From Umbilicaria muhlenbergii (Eukaryota > Ascomycota > Lecanoromycetes > Umbilicariales > Umbilicariaceae), in NCBI GenBank assembly GCA_000611775.1, contig KK106983.1, positions 216,156 to 280,155 of the forward strand: DNA of 64,000 nucleotides, written 5' to 3'. Positions within the stretch are counted from its first letter, which is position 1. Each line of letters begins with the position of its first letter. The position numbers were made by a program, and so were the translations under genes. The notes below the pieces were generated by a model. The model was not told the origin of the DNA. It saw nothing but the letters and a program-made list of their open reading frames with translations, and did no database searches. Of this stretch, positions 35,492 to 46,200 are shown in pieces.

Positions 35492-37644
35492 ATGGCCGAC
35501 GAGGTGTACGAAGGAGCCATAGGCATTGATCTTGGTAAGACTTGAAAAAGTGCACGCACCTGTACTCTCGCAGTTCGGCTTACACTGCATAGGGACCACA
35601 TACTCATGCGTTGCCAATTACGAAGGAACCAATGTTGAAATTAGTACGTTAAACCGCTCTTGGATCGCAGACAGCTTTGCTGGATGGAGTAACTAATCAA
35701 AGGCGCTTCTAGTTGCCAATGAGCAAGGCAGCTTCACTACGCCCTCATTCGTATCCTTCACCGACGAGGAGCGCCTGATCGGTGAGGCAGCAAAGAACCA
35801 GGCTGCTATGAACCCGAGAAACACCGTCTTCGACATCAAGTATACTTTCCAAGGCCTCTAAACTGCTGTCGCATCCATTATTGAAACAAAGCTGACAAGT
35901 TACTCAGGCGTCTTATCGGACGGAGATTTGACGACCCTACAGTAAAGAAAGACATCGAATCATGGCCATTCAAGGTCGTGGACCAGGGCGGAAACCCAAT
36001 GGTTGAAGTTGAATACCTAAAGGAGACCAAGACTTTCTCTCCCCAAGAAATCTCGTCCATGGTCCTTATGAAGGTACGACGCCCACGTACGGTCAACCTG
36101 AACCGACCATACACTGACACGTCTGGTTGAAGATGAAAGAGGTTGCAGAGACGAAACTTGGAAAGAAGGTCAAGAAGGCCGTCATCACTGTACCAGCTTA
36201 CTTCAACGACAACCAACGTCAGGCAACAAAAGACGCTGGTGCCATTGCTGATCTGCAAGTCCTCCGGATTATCAACGAACCAACCGCTGCCGCGATTGCG
36301 TACGGTCTAGGGTCTGGCAAGTCAGAGAAGGAGCGAAATGTTCTGATCTACGATCTCGGTGGAGGAACTTTCGATGTCTCTCTTTTGCATATCCAGGGCG
36401 GTGTCTTTACCGTCAAGGCTACTGCTGGTGACACTCACTTGGGTGGCCAGGACTTCGACACAAACCTGCTTGAGCACTTCAAGAAGGAATTCCAGCGCAA
36501 GACCAAGAAAGACATGTCGGGCGATCCACGTGCTCTACGACGTCTTCGGACGGCTTGTGAGCGTGCTAAGCGTACGCTATCCAATGGTACTCAAACTACT
36601 GTCGAGATCGACTCTCTCTTCGATGGCGAGGACTTCAACGCTCAAATCACCCGTGCCCGATTTGAGGACCTTAACGCTAAGGCCTTCAATGGCACCATCG
36701 ACCCAGTTCAGCAGGTCTTGAAGGATGCAAACTTAGACAAGAGCAAAGTTGACGAGATTGTACTTGTTGGTGGATCTACCCGTATTCCCAGGATACAAAA
36801 GCTCCTCAGCGACTACTTTGATGGGAAGAAGCTCGAGAAGAGCATCAACCCTGACGAGGCTGTTGCCTACGGTGCCGCTGTTCAGGCTGGTATCCTTTCT
36901 GGCAAGGCCACATCTGCCGACACTGCCGATCTCCTTCTCCTCGACGTCGTGCCCCTCTCTCTTGGTGTTGCCATGGAAGGCAATATCTTCGCTCCTGTGG
37001 TCTCTCGCGGCCAGACTGTCCCCACCATCAAGAAGCGTACTTTCACTACTGTTGCCGACAACCAACAAACCGTGCAATTCCCGGTCTTCCAGGGTGAGCG
37101 TGTCAACTGCGAAGACAATACCTCTCTCGGAGAATTCACACTTGCACCAATCCCACCTATGAAAGCTGGCGATGCTGTCCTTGAAGTTGTATTCGAAGTC
37201 GACGTCAACGGTATTCTCAAGGTCACCGCCACCGAAAAGACCTCTGGCCGAAGTGCGAACATTACCATCTCCAACTCCGTCGGCAAGCTCTCTTCAACCG
37301 AAATTGAGAACATGATCAACGGTAAGTGCACTTCTGCTTATGTTCTTTTATGGTCACCTCGCTGATGATGTTTAGATGCCGCCAAATTCAAGAGCAGTGA
37401 TGACGCTTTCAGCAAGAAGTTTGAAGCAAGACAACAACTCGAATCCTACATCTCCCGCGTCGAGGAGATTGTCTCCGACCCAACCATGTCTTTGAAGCTC
37501 AAGCGCGGCACTAAGGAGAAGATCGAGTCTGCCCTCAGCGATGCCATGGCTCAGCTTGAAATTGAGGACTCCGCCTCTGAAGACCTGAAGAAGAAGGAGC
37601 TTGCGCTGAAGAGACTCGTAACAAAAGCTATGTCCACTCGGTAA
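35492..37644 (+). CDS. SSB: Ssb-type ribosome-associated Hsp70 chaperone
   Basis: Binds nascent chains at the ribosome with the RAC cochaperones. Six exons, 35492-35534, 35593-35643, 35713-35839, 35908-36073, 36133-37321 and 37376-37644, give 614 aa, the Ssb length. It opens [19 protein letters not shown], an Ssb hallmark. The nucleotide-binding domain includes [14 protein letters not shown] and [11 protein letters not shown]. The substrate-binding domain and a short helical lid end in [11 protein letters not shown], with no EEVD, which separates it from Ssa/Hsc70. Introns (54-69 nt) cluster at the 5' end, as in many fungal Hsp70 genes. Codon use is strongly C-biased, consistent with high expression. 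Confidence 0.96.
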
Positions 37645-38087
37645 AGTGTTGTTCGTTGCACAAGAGAGGGGTATTAATGATATCTACGATCTGCTCGAGC
37701 CATTTTCTTAGACTACTGCTCTGGGCTTAAAAGTTACTTCTGGCTCGGCTACCGGATAGCTTGTTCGCGTGTTTACGGTGTCCGCCCTGTCTAAAGAGTG
37801 TCATGTCTACTATCCTCTGGATGTCGTTGCAGGGTCGCAGGGAGGCGGTCCTTCTCTACTGAGGACTACTAGATTGAACACTCCCATAGAATACAAGTCA
37901 ATTACATCAATCGTATGATCAATTGGAACTTTGTGAAATGGGTTCCTTTGTTTTTCTTGTACGCCAGCGTATGTTGATGTGACGGCTGCCAACGGTGGCT
38001 ATTACCCGCGGATGAAGATGAGGCTCAACCCCACCAAACACCCGTTGTAGAACTCCAAGCTGAATTGCTCTATTACTACGCGAGTGA
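37645..38087. other. Intergenic stretch between SSB and the MULE insertion
   Basis: 443 bp containing the SSB 3' region. No gene supported. Confidence 0.5.
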
Positions 38088-38096
38088 AAGTTTAAA

Positions 38097-38177
38097 GGCC
38101 ACACTTCTGGATAGACCCCAACACTTTCTGGATAGACCCCAAATCTTCTGGATAGACCCTTCTAACCTAATCGGGTT
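38097..38177 (+). repeat. MULE left terminal inverted repeat (81 bp)
   Basis: Begins GGCCACACTTCTGG and contains three head-to-tail copies of TTCTGGATAGACCC at about 20-bp spacing, ending CCTAATCGGGTT. It is an exact inverse copy of 40866-40946. The internal copies are plausible transposase binding sites. Confidence 0.95.
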
Positions 38178-38257
38178 TAAATACGTGTATAGCCCCCCGC
38201 GCGCCCCCCCCAAAAAAAACTTGCCCCGCGAATACGCCTTTTAGAAAAAAACCAACC

Positions 38258-40474
38258 ATGGACGAATTTTCAGAATTTCTTTCAAGTTCGGCGGTAGAAT
38301 TCCATGACGCAATGAAGGATTTTGACGACGTCCTAAGAGACCCTTTTGAGGACGAAATTGACGAAGAAACCGCTGAGGAGCCACCCCCTGAATTTGACAC
38401 TTCCATGCAGCTGCTTTCACCACCAATCAACAAGCCTTATCCTACCTTCGCTGCCCTGCTTAAAGCAATCAATCTACACGCCGCCAAGCAGGGCTACGCT
38501 GTCGCTAAAGCAGGGAATAAAAAGAACAAAAATAAGGAGGTTGTAAAGACATGGTTAAAGTGCTCACGGGGTGGTAAATATAAGGACCGGGTAGACCCTG
38601 ACTTAAATGTTAGAGACGCTGCTGTTCATATGACAGAATGTCGCTGGAAAGGGTATGAAAGAAAGGATGAAAGGGGGTGGATTCTAATTTTATGAAACAG
38701 CAGTCACAATCATCCAGCTGCTCCGCCTGAAGCCTTTCCCGCCCATAGAAAACGGACTGAGGACAACATAAAACAAGTGTGTGTGAACAGACAATGAAGC
38801 CTTACTGCCCTTCAAATTGCAGTGAGACTGCGTGCGGATAATCCTGCTCAATATTTCAAAAAACAGGACATATATAACACCATACGGGACATATGAAGAG
38901 AAGAGCATGATCCATTGACCCCTTTGCAAGCCCTACTCCAGGAACTCCAGGCCTCTGAGAAGTGATATGTGGCTTATCAATTAAACCCCTGGGATCAGCT
39001 CCGAAGCCTGTTTTTTGCCTACCATCCAGCCCTCAAATGGTTAGAAAAATACCCTGATATTCTATTTATTGACGCCACCTACAAGACAAACAAATATAAC
39101 ATGCCTCTTGTTATATTGACCTCAACAACCGCCTGCAACAAAACCTTCTATGTGGGGTTTGCTTTTCTTCTTCATGAGGGCCGCGAATATTATGACTGGC
39201 TTGTCTCCCATATTAAAATTGTATGGGTAGACATAGGACGTCCAGACGGCCCTAAAACAGCAGTCACGGACAAGGAAGAAGCTTTAATTGAGGCTTTAGA
39301 AGAAGGTCTTCCTTCAACTAAACTTCTTCTTTGTCAGTGGCATATTAACAAGAATGTCCTGGCTCAGGTGAAGGCGGGGGCCTACTTCTCTGACGCTGAA
39401 ACACAACAGGCCTGGTCTCAGCTCTTTTTTGCTGTCTGAAACGCCCCTACTGTTGCAGGCTTTCATGAAGCTCTTGTCAACCTGGCCCTCACTGATCCAG
39501 ACCCGGGGGTTAACCCTCGTTGGCCCATTACCCTCTATGAATACCTCCAAAAGGAGTGGTTCACTGAGAGCATGTGAGAGAAGCATTGCTGAGCTTGGAC
39601 AGACATCTACCTCCATTTCAATAAGTTAGTGACGTTGACAGCGGAAGGGGGGCATTGGGGGATCAAACAGGGACTGGAAAGCAGTCTTGAAGACCTGGCA
39701 ACTGTTGTTAAGAAGGTGCAATACAAGCTTGAGCACCAATTGCATGAATTGCACCTTTTTCATGAAGATCAGAAGGCTGGGGCCATGCTTCTTCGTCACA
39801 ACGCCCCGATTTTCCGATATCTACGCTATGAAATCAGTATCCAAGCCATTGAGCACATGTATGAGCAGTGGAAGGAGCTTACCAAAGAGTCAACATGCTT
39901 GCCACCCTGTACTAAGGTTTTCCGGGCCACCTTAGGCCTTTCATGCAAGCACGATATTCAGACCTTCCTCTACGCACAAGAAGCCCTGAAACGGGATCAT
40001 ATTCACCCTCATTGGTGGCTGGATCCACTCACAGAGGTTCAACCAGTGAACCCCGTTGCTCTGGTGCAGGATCCCATCTGAATTCGTCGACGTGGAAGGC
40101 CCAATGATGCCTCTGTGAGGCGTGACCTCTCCCAGTGGGAGCTAGCCGTGAATCAAGTACGTCGGCGAGAGGAGGCGGAGGCGGAGACAAGGGCTAGTCA
40201 GCCAGCGAGTCAGCGAGGGGGGCGTGGACGGGGGCGTGGACGGGGGCGTGGAGAGCGGCAGTGAGCACCAAGAGCTCAGAGAGCTCCAATGCAGCCGGAG
40301 CAGTCAGCGGAGCAGCAGACCACTCTGTCTCAGTTCACTGGCTTTGCCCCTGTGGCAGACCGTCTGAGAAACATGAGACCTCGAGGCCAGCGAGGCCAGC
40401 AGGGGCAGCGAGCTCCGGCCTCTCAGGGTATCCCAGACGGCATGATGGGGTCGTTCCAGCTCACCAGTCAATAG
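38258..40474 (+). pseudogene. MULE transposase, one 738-codon frame with nine internal TGA codons
   Basis: From the ATG at 38258 to the TAG at 40472-40474 a single frame is kept, broken only by TGA at 38693, 38795, 38894, 38963, 39437, 39575, 39590, 40079 and 40262; there is no internal TAA, TAG or frameshift. The N-terminus is acidic, followed by a FAR1-type zinc/DNA-binding region (WLKCSRGG, TECRWKGY, HNHP). The MULE catalytic domain begins about residue 250 (DILFIDATYKTNKYNMPLV) and includes LCQWHINKNV. The tail is Gly/Arg-rich and then Gln-rich. At several TGA sites tryptophan is the expected residue, e.g. between RDI and REEHDP and between EK and YVAYQ. TGG is also still used about twenty times. 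It is either decayed by G-to-A change at GG or, less likely, read through. Confidence 0.85.
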
Positions 40475-40597
40475 GTCTCAGGCCTAGAGGCGTGCCGCCA
40501 AGTCAGTGACCCATTGGCTGGCTGGTGAGCTGGCTGAAATTGGGCGGCACTTCGTTGCCTGGGGCCGCCCCGGATTTTTGGAGGGGGGGGGGGGTGA

Positions 40598-40633
40598 NNN
40601 NNNNNNNNNNNNNNNNNNNNNNNNNNNNNNNNN
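40598..40633. other. Assembly gap (36 N)
   Basis: An N run flanked on both sides by GATTTTTGGAG plus long G homopolymers, so the gap probably reflects a collapsed or unreadable G-rich tandem within the MULE. Confidence 0.9.
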
Positions 40634-40865
40634 CAGATTTTTGGAGGGGGGGGGGTGCATAATTGATGACGGCGGCGGTAGGAGGCGTGGTGGGAGGTGT
40701 GTGGTAGGAGATCTGCAGTCTATTAGCATATATTCGACTTTTGAATGACTTTTGGAGGCCCAAATTGAACTCCAAATCGTACGGAATTGAGCCTTCTAAG
40801 TCAACCTCCAATTTCATGGCGATTTTGAACTCCTGACGCGTAAAACAGACGCGCCGAGGTCATAT

Positions 40866-40946
40866 AACCCGATTAGGTTAGAAGGGTCTATCCAGAAGAT
40901 TTGGGGTCTATCCAGAAAGTGTTGGGGTCTATCCAGAAGTGTGGCC
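40866..40946 (-). repeat. MULE right terminal inverted repeat (81 bp)
   Basis: Exact reverse complement of the left repeat, ending AGAAGTGTGGCC, followed directly by the target duplication AAGTTTAAA. Confidence 0.95.
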
Positions 40947-41034
40947 AAGTTTAAATACTACTACACTAGTGGGGTAACGTGACTGCTTAATAAGCTCCAA
41001 TTAAGCCTGATTTCTACACCGTTCGTCTACAAAC

Positions 41035-41947
41035 ATGCCACCAAGACTCGACCAATTGACCACCGTCATTTCCAGGAAATCAATAAACAACCCCTCAAGA
41101 TTCAGCCCAACCGCCCTACCCATCCCGCGCCCTCTCCCTCCCCCCCTCGCAACCTCCCCACGCCGCCATCTCTCCAGTACCTCCCCCCTGCTCAAAAGCG
41201 GCGGCAAAAAAGGAAACAAACGCACCATCGCAGTCGCGACAGAAAAGGCCAAAGATGCCGATCCATTCGACTTCAGCAAGCTGGAAGCAGGCATACAGAA
41301 AGCGCTCGAGCGGCTAAAAGATGAACTAGGCCGCTTGCGGGCAGGCGGACGGTTTAACCCGGAGACTTTGGAGATGCTGAGGGTGGTGTTGGGGAAGGGG
41401 GAGGGGGTAGAAACAGTGAGGTTGAAGGATTTGGCGCAGGTGCTGCCGAGGGGGGGGCGGACGGTGGTGGTGCTTGTGGGGGAGGAGGAGGTGCGTTGGT
41501 TTTCTTATCTTTCTTCCTCTATGCTATCCGGGAATGAGCTACAGGTTTCTGTGGTATATGTATATCCATGTAATTGCTGACATTGACTGCTTGTCCTAGC
41601 ACGTCAGACCCATCACCAACACCATCCTCGCCTCCCCGCACTCCCTCAACCCCATACCCTCCCCGACCAACCCTATCGAGCTTCACGTCGCCATCCCACC
41701 GCCTACCAAGGAGTCCCGCATGCAAGCGCTCGCGACGGCGTCGAAGGGCGGGGAGGCGGCGGCTCATGCGGTCAGGCAGGCGAGAGGGGCGCAGCAGAAG
41801 AAGTTGAGGGCGATGGGACTGGCGCGGATGGTGGGGCCGGATGATTTGAGGAAGGCGGGGGAGACGATGGAGAAGGTGGTTGAGAAGGGGAATGCGGAGG
41901 TGAAGAAGGTGGTGGAGGGGGCGAAGAAGGTGTTGGAACAGGGTTAA
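41035..41947 (+). CDS. RRF1: Mitochondrial ribosome recycling factor
   Basis: Releases mitochondrial ribosomes after termination. Exons 41035-41490 and 41600-41947 give 267 aa, with a 109-nt intron placed between codons. The N-terminal ~55 residues are basic and Ser/Pro-rich (SPRRHLSSTSPLLKSG), fitting a mitochondrial presequence. The RRF domain follows: DFSKLEAGIQKALERLKDEL, GGRFNPETLE, NPIELHVAIPPPTKESR, then the long third helix (KKLRAMGLARMVGPDDLRK) and a C-terminal helix rich in EKVVEKGNAEVKK. It starts 80 bp right of the MULE target duplication, so its promoter may have been changed by the insertion. It is convergent with the next gene. Confidence 0.9.
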
Positions 41948-42043
41948 AAGCGGTGGAGAAAGGGGGTTATAGCGCTTGTTGTATGATATGGCAGTAGTGG
42001 ACATGTCAGAAAACTTGTATGCGATCTATAGATCCTGTTCTAT

Positions 42044-43284
42044 CTAATTTACAGCTTCGGCTTTAGCAGCAGGCCGACTCTTCTGCACCGGCAGCAGCGT
42101 CCGAACCTTTTCTAGCAACACGCTCCCGTCCTTTGGCAGATACGTCTCGTTCCTACTCGTACTCCTCATCAAATGCCCCAGTATGCCCTCTGCTCCCTCT
42201 CCCTCTCCCTCAATAGTATATTGCCCCTTCAACAACCCCTCGACGACCGCCTTCCTCTCCGCCTCCTCCAGCCCCACAAATTCTATCGGCTTCGGCTCCA
42301 CAATTTCGCCCTTCTCTTCACTCCTCAATTCCGCTTCTCTCTTACTAATCCTCTCCGCCTCAGCAAGCACCTCCTGCTTTTCCTGCTCGTTATCAAATCT
42401 CACAAACTCCCCCGCCAAAACCCTCCTAATGACATCCTCCCTCCCGGCCATTCCCTCCATCATGCTCTTCCTAGCCAACAACCTCAACCTCTCCTCCACA
42501 AGCTCCGACATCCCAAATTCCCCTACCGCTACCGCCGGGCCATCTCCCATCAGCGATTCCTGACTCACACCCTGCACCTGATACGGCTCTCCAGGACCGG
42601 ACGCTTCCAGCCTCTTATCTCTGAGATATTTCTCTTCCGCCTCCGTATACCTCACCGTCACTTCCTCCTTCTTCTCCGCCTCGCCATCCATGGCCTTTCT
42701 TCTCCTGGGCTCCCTATCATCCCGATCCCGTCCCCCACGGCCACCTCGCGCGCTCTTGCCACCTCTGCCGCTAGCGCGGTCACCACGGACGCTATTGCCT
42801 GTTCGTGGACGATTTCTCAATGCGGGCACGGCACTCAAAGGCCTGGGGCCATTGGAAGGTTTGGAGGGGAGGGAGCGTGCATCGACTGCGAAGCCTGGGC
42901 CTGGAGATGCCGAGGGGTCTAGTTTTATGGACCGGTAGCTGATGTCTGAACGGGGAGCGGAAGGAGCGGGACGTGAGCGGGCGGTGGATCGATTGAAGAG
43001 GTTTTGGATTTCTTGGGTGGTGTTTTGGAGGCGTTCTCTTCGGGGACGGTATGTAGGGGGTTGGGATGCTGTTGTTTGGTCAATGGTATGTGGTTAGTGT
43101 ACTGGGTTTGTAAGGGTGAAGAAAGAGGTATGGGGGCCACTTTACAGGATGTTTCTTCATCTTGGGCACGTAGGGCGGAGATGTGGAATTGGCGGAGGGA
43201 GAGGGCGATTGAGTCGGTAACTTTAGCAACGTCGCGGAGAGGTCTACCACGCCCCAAGGCGGCGTTGACATGCCACTTGTGCAT
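42044..43284 (-). CDS. Unrecognised protein, probably mitochondrial (387 aa)
   Basis: Exons 43284-43146 and 43068-42044 (77-nt intron) give 387 aa. The first ~45 residues lack acidic residues early and contain SLRQFHISALRAQDEE, a good fungal mitochondrial presequence with a cleavage-like end. Then comes a basic region (YRPRRERLQNTTQEIQNLF), a Gly/Arg-rich stretch (RGGKSARGGRGGRDRDDRE) and a long charged helical C-terminal half ending near KVRTLLPVQKSRP. The basic-plus-helical layout and the neighbouring mitochondrial translation factor suggest a mitoribosomal or mitochondrial RNA-associated protein, but I cannot name a family. It is divergent from the Fungal_N gene. Confidence 0.7.
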
Positions 43285-43693
43285 GTTGCGGTTGTCGATA
43301 GCAAATGGGAAACAGTTACCATACGTCCTCAAGCCTATTACAAAAGAGGCCGCTAATGTTCGGACTCATGGGCTTACGTAAGGAATATCTAAAATAATGG
43401 AGCTAGCCCTTCGGGTAGCTGTGTAGACCCTGGGGATTTCCTCCTTGGAGACAACGCCCGAATGTGCCAGCTCCCTCATGGTGTAGGCGATAGGCGCAAT
43501 GCATGCATGCATCATGGATGCAAAGACTCTCACAAAATCGAAAACACGTCTGACTGAGCCGCAGTCGCACGAAGAGCGCCTTACTTGAAGCCTTGCCGCA
43601 GATGGGACATAGGGGGCTCAGACCACAGAGTATTCATGTTTCTCTCCCTGAAATTAAGATCGGTCTTTGCACCACTATCACAGGCACGACAAG
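43285..43693. promoter_or_regulatory. Divergent region between the 387-aa gene and the Fungal_N gene
   Basis: 409 bp between divergent starts. It includes the palindromic ATGCATGCATGCAT at about 43500-43513. No other motif. Confidence 0.4.
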
Positions 43694-45069
43694 ATGGATC
43701 CTGTAGTAGCGGTAAGCCTTGCAGGCTCAGTCTTAGGTATCATTGATGTTGTAACGCGAAGTGTCCAGACTTTGCAGAATTTGCAAGCAAAGTACAAAAG
43801 AGCAGATTTGACAGCCAGCGTTCTTATCGGACAACTTTCCACCCTCAAAGCCGCACTATTCCAGATCTCTGAATTGGTCAACTTGGATCTTGTCCAGGCA
43901 CCTCGACACCGCCAACTTGTGGCGGACCTCACTATTTCGCTAGATTGCTGCGGAGTGCTGATCCGTGTTTTGGATGATCGTTTGCAGGACCTGAAAAGGA
44001 ACGAGCACGGCGGCTTACATGTTGTTGGGAAAGCACAACTTTTTTGGGAGGAGAAGGACATGGTCGACATCCGGAATCATCTGAACCACCAGACTAATGC
44101 TCTCAATCTTCTTCTTACGGCCTCTCAGTGGTTGGTGTCTCTTTGCATCAAACTTTCCCTCTGATCAAGCGCTGATTGGAATTAAGTCGATCTCAATTCG
44201 AGCAAGTTGATCTTCTACGAAGCGACGAAAGCCGCCGAGTCTTTAACCTGGTCAAAGACGACACCTCTTCGCTACTCTGGTTAAGGGATGCTGAATCGTG
44301 CTACACCCAGAAAAGCGCCTTTGAGGAAAGCTCTGACCTAATTGATTCAACGTTCGACTTCGACCGTGAGCTCTTTGGATCCAAGGCTTATCTTGTAGCT
44401 ACATGGTCTAACATGAGACGTGCGCTTGTGAGCAAAACGGCTAGGGTGACGCAAATTGGATCGCCTTCCGCACGTACCTCCACAGCTACCATCAATCGTT
44501 TGGATACCACCAACGACGATAACGATGCAGAGACGATAAGGAGAGGAACTGCAACGCCTCGACCACCTCGTGCTAAACGCAGGTCGTTTGACGATAAGGA
44601 CTCCCAAACCTCTGGAGAACCAGGAGATAATGTTATACAACGCACTGAAATGGGAGTACCTGCAATGTCTCGATCACCTCGTGATGAACGTAAAGCCTCT
44701 GATGATAAGCACTCCCAGACCTCTGGAAAGCCAGAAGACAACGTTATACAACGCACCAAGGACGAATTCTCGAAACCTTCGAGATCGAAAAAGCAGATTA
44801 GCGCCTTACGGAGTAGCGAGTCACTCGAGTCTGTCAATTGGAGTCGGGGAATGCTTGGAATGGGTCTGAGAAAGCTTGGAACTGGTCCGGTTGCGTCAGC
44901 ACCCACGATTGCATCGTCAACCGACCCACCCTTTAGGGATGAACTAGATGGCTTCAGGCATAGATTAGAAGCCTTATCCATTCGACAGCCATTCCAGCAG
45001 CCATTGCCCGTGTATGATCAAGCAGGTCTACATGGTACTCGGGTCGGGTTTACAGGAGAAAACTCTTAG
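43694..45069 (+). CDS. Fungal_N-domain (fungal NLR/STAND N-terminal type) protein with internal duplication
   Basis: Exons 43694-44130 and 44187-45069 give 439 aa. The first ~220 residues match the helical Fungal_N domain found at the N-terminus of many fungal STAND/NLR-like proteins: MDPVVAVSLAGSVLGIIDVV, then a heptad-like NLQAKYKRAD region, and after the splice SQFEQVDLLRSDESRRVFN and VKDDTSSLLWLRD. No NACHT, ankyrin or WD repeats follow, so this is a stand-alone signalling domain. The second half is disordered and contains a tandem duplication of about 35 residues (DSQTSGEPGDNVIQRT and HSQTSGKPEDNVIQRT). The splice join creates a Cys-Arg pair seen in relatives. The function is unknown; such domains are linked to self/non-self recognition. 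Confidence 0.8.
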
Positions 45070-46200
45070 TTAGCATCTAGAACTGCGGTATTCACTCTAG
45101 TTTATCAGCTTCATTGACTTCAGAACACGAGCAAAGACTAAAAAACATTCAGTTCTGTAGTTACATAAATGCATAAATTCTATTACTTCATGGCGAACAA
45201 TGTTCTTACGGCTATTGTGGTACAGACTTTCAGCGTTCAAGTCTGAAGGCTGCCATTCCAGAAGCTCGCCTGAGTACTCTAGTTGCCACTGGATGCTTAG
45301 TTGGCCCCCAAAGAAACTTGAAAAGTAAGAGAATCTGATAATCTTAGTATCAAAATATAATGCTTGCTTGGTTCGACAAGGTTGCAGCTGAGAGTGATAT
45401 AAGATCTTTTGACGCTATGACTTTTGCTGTTCCTTGTGATGTTGATTAAGCACCCCTCGGGAGCTATTACCTATCCTGCTATTCACAGATGCACTCACCA
45501 CCCAAGGCTGCTTTCCTAGTCATGATCCCTGAAAAGATCCACTCCCGACAGAAGTCTACATCACGGCAGGAGGCACGCACATTGATTTTGATTACTTCAC
45601 AAAAGTTTTCATATACACTGAGCGAATACTGACCATTGGAGCCATTTGCGTGACTCAATGTGAGTGTGAGAAACGACTACTACCTGCGTGAGAAGAGGGG
45701 GATGAGAGTTGTGGACAATCTGCGTGACGTGCAGAACTCACACATTAGTATGAAGTTCTCTGCTCTATGAAAAGGCAGCATCAGTCAGGTCGTGAAGTCC
45801 TCAGTTACTTTTTGAAAACTAAGGTTCTTCGTGTGTTAACAGCATGTCATGAAGGCATTTGACCTTCAAAGTGACTGGATGGCTTCATGAGGAATTGAAA
45901 TGCCATGATTTTAAACTAGCTTAGTTGAGACTTCGCATTTTCTACACCTCATTCTCCTCAACATCAACTTCCGCCGAAAACAAAGCTAGTTTCCAATTCA
46001 CATTGTATTGCATATGCTACAAGTCACCTGATTACAAATGCCTCGAACTGAGCAAATCCATTACATACCCCACGATTCCCCGTCCCTCCAAACACCATCT
46101 GCATGCATGCCATATCAAGTAAGAGACAGCCACAAATTGCCCCCCCAAATCTCGGGGCCAATACACAGAACCTAAATCCCGCCTCCTCCCTACCTTCCCA
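45070..46200. other. Intergenic stretch
   Basis: 1,131 bp between convergent genes, AT-rich. Short frames only. No repeats or transposon ends recognised. Confidence 0.5.

Larger units (their letters stand above)
38097..40946 (+). mobile_element. Complete Mutator-like (MULE) DNA transposon
   Basis: 2,850 bp bounded by perfect 81-bp terminal inverted repeats. It is flanked by the 9-bp direct repeat AAGTTTAAA at 38088-38096 and 40947-40955. A 9-bp target duplication, long inverted repeats and a MULE-type transposase together define the Mutator superfamily. The perfect repeats and duplication indicate recent insertion. The element sits between SSB and the ribosome recycling factor gene and interrupts no gene I can see. 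It contains a 36-base N run near the right end. Confidence 0.95.
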
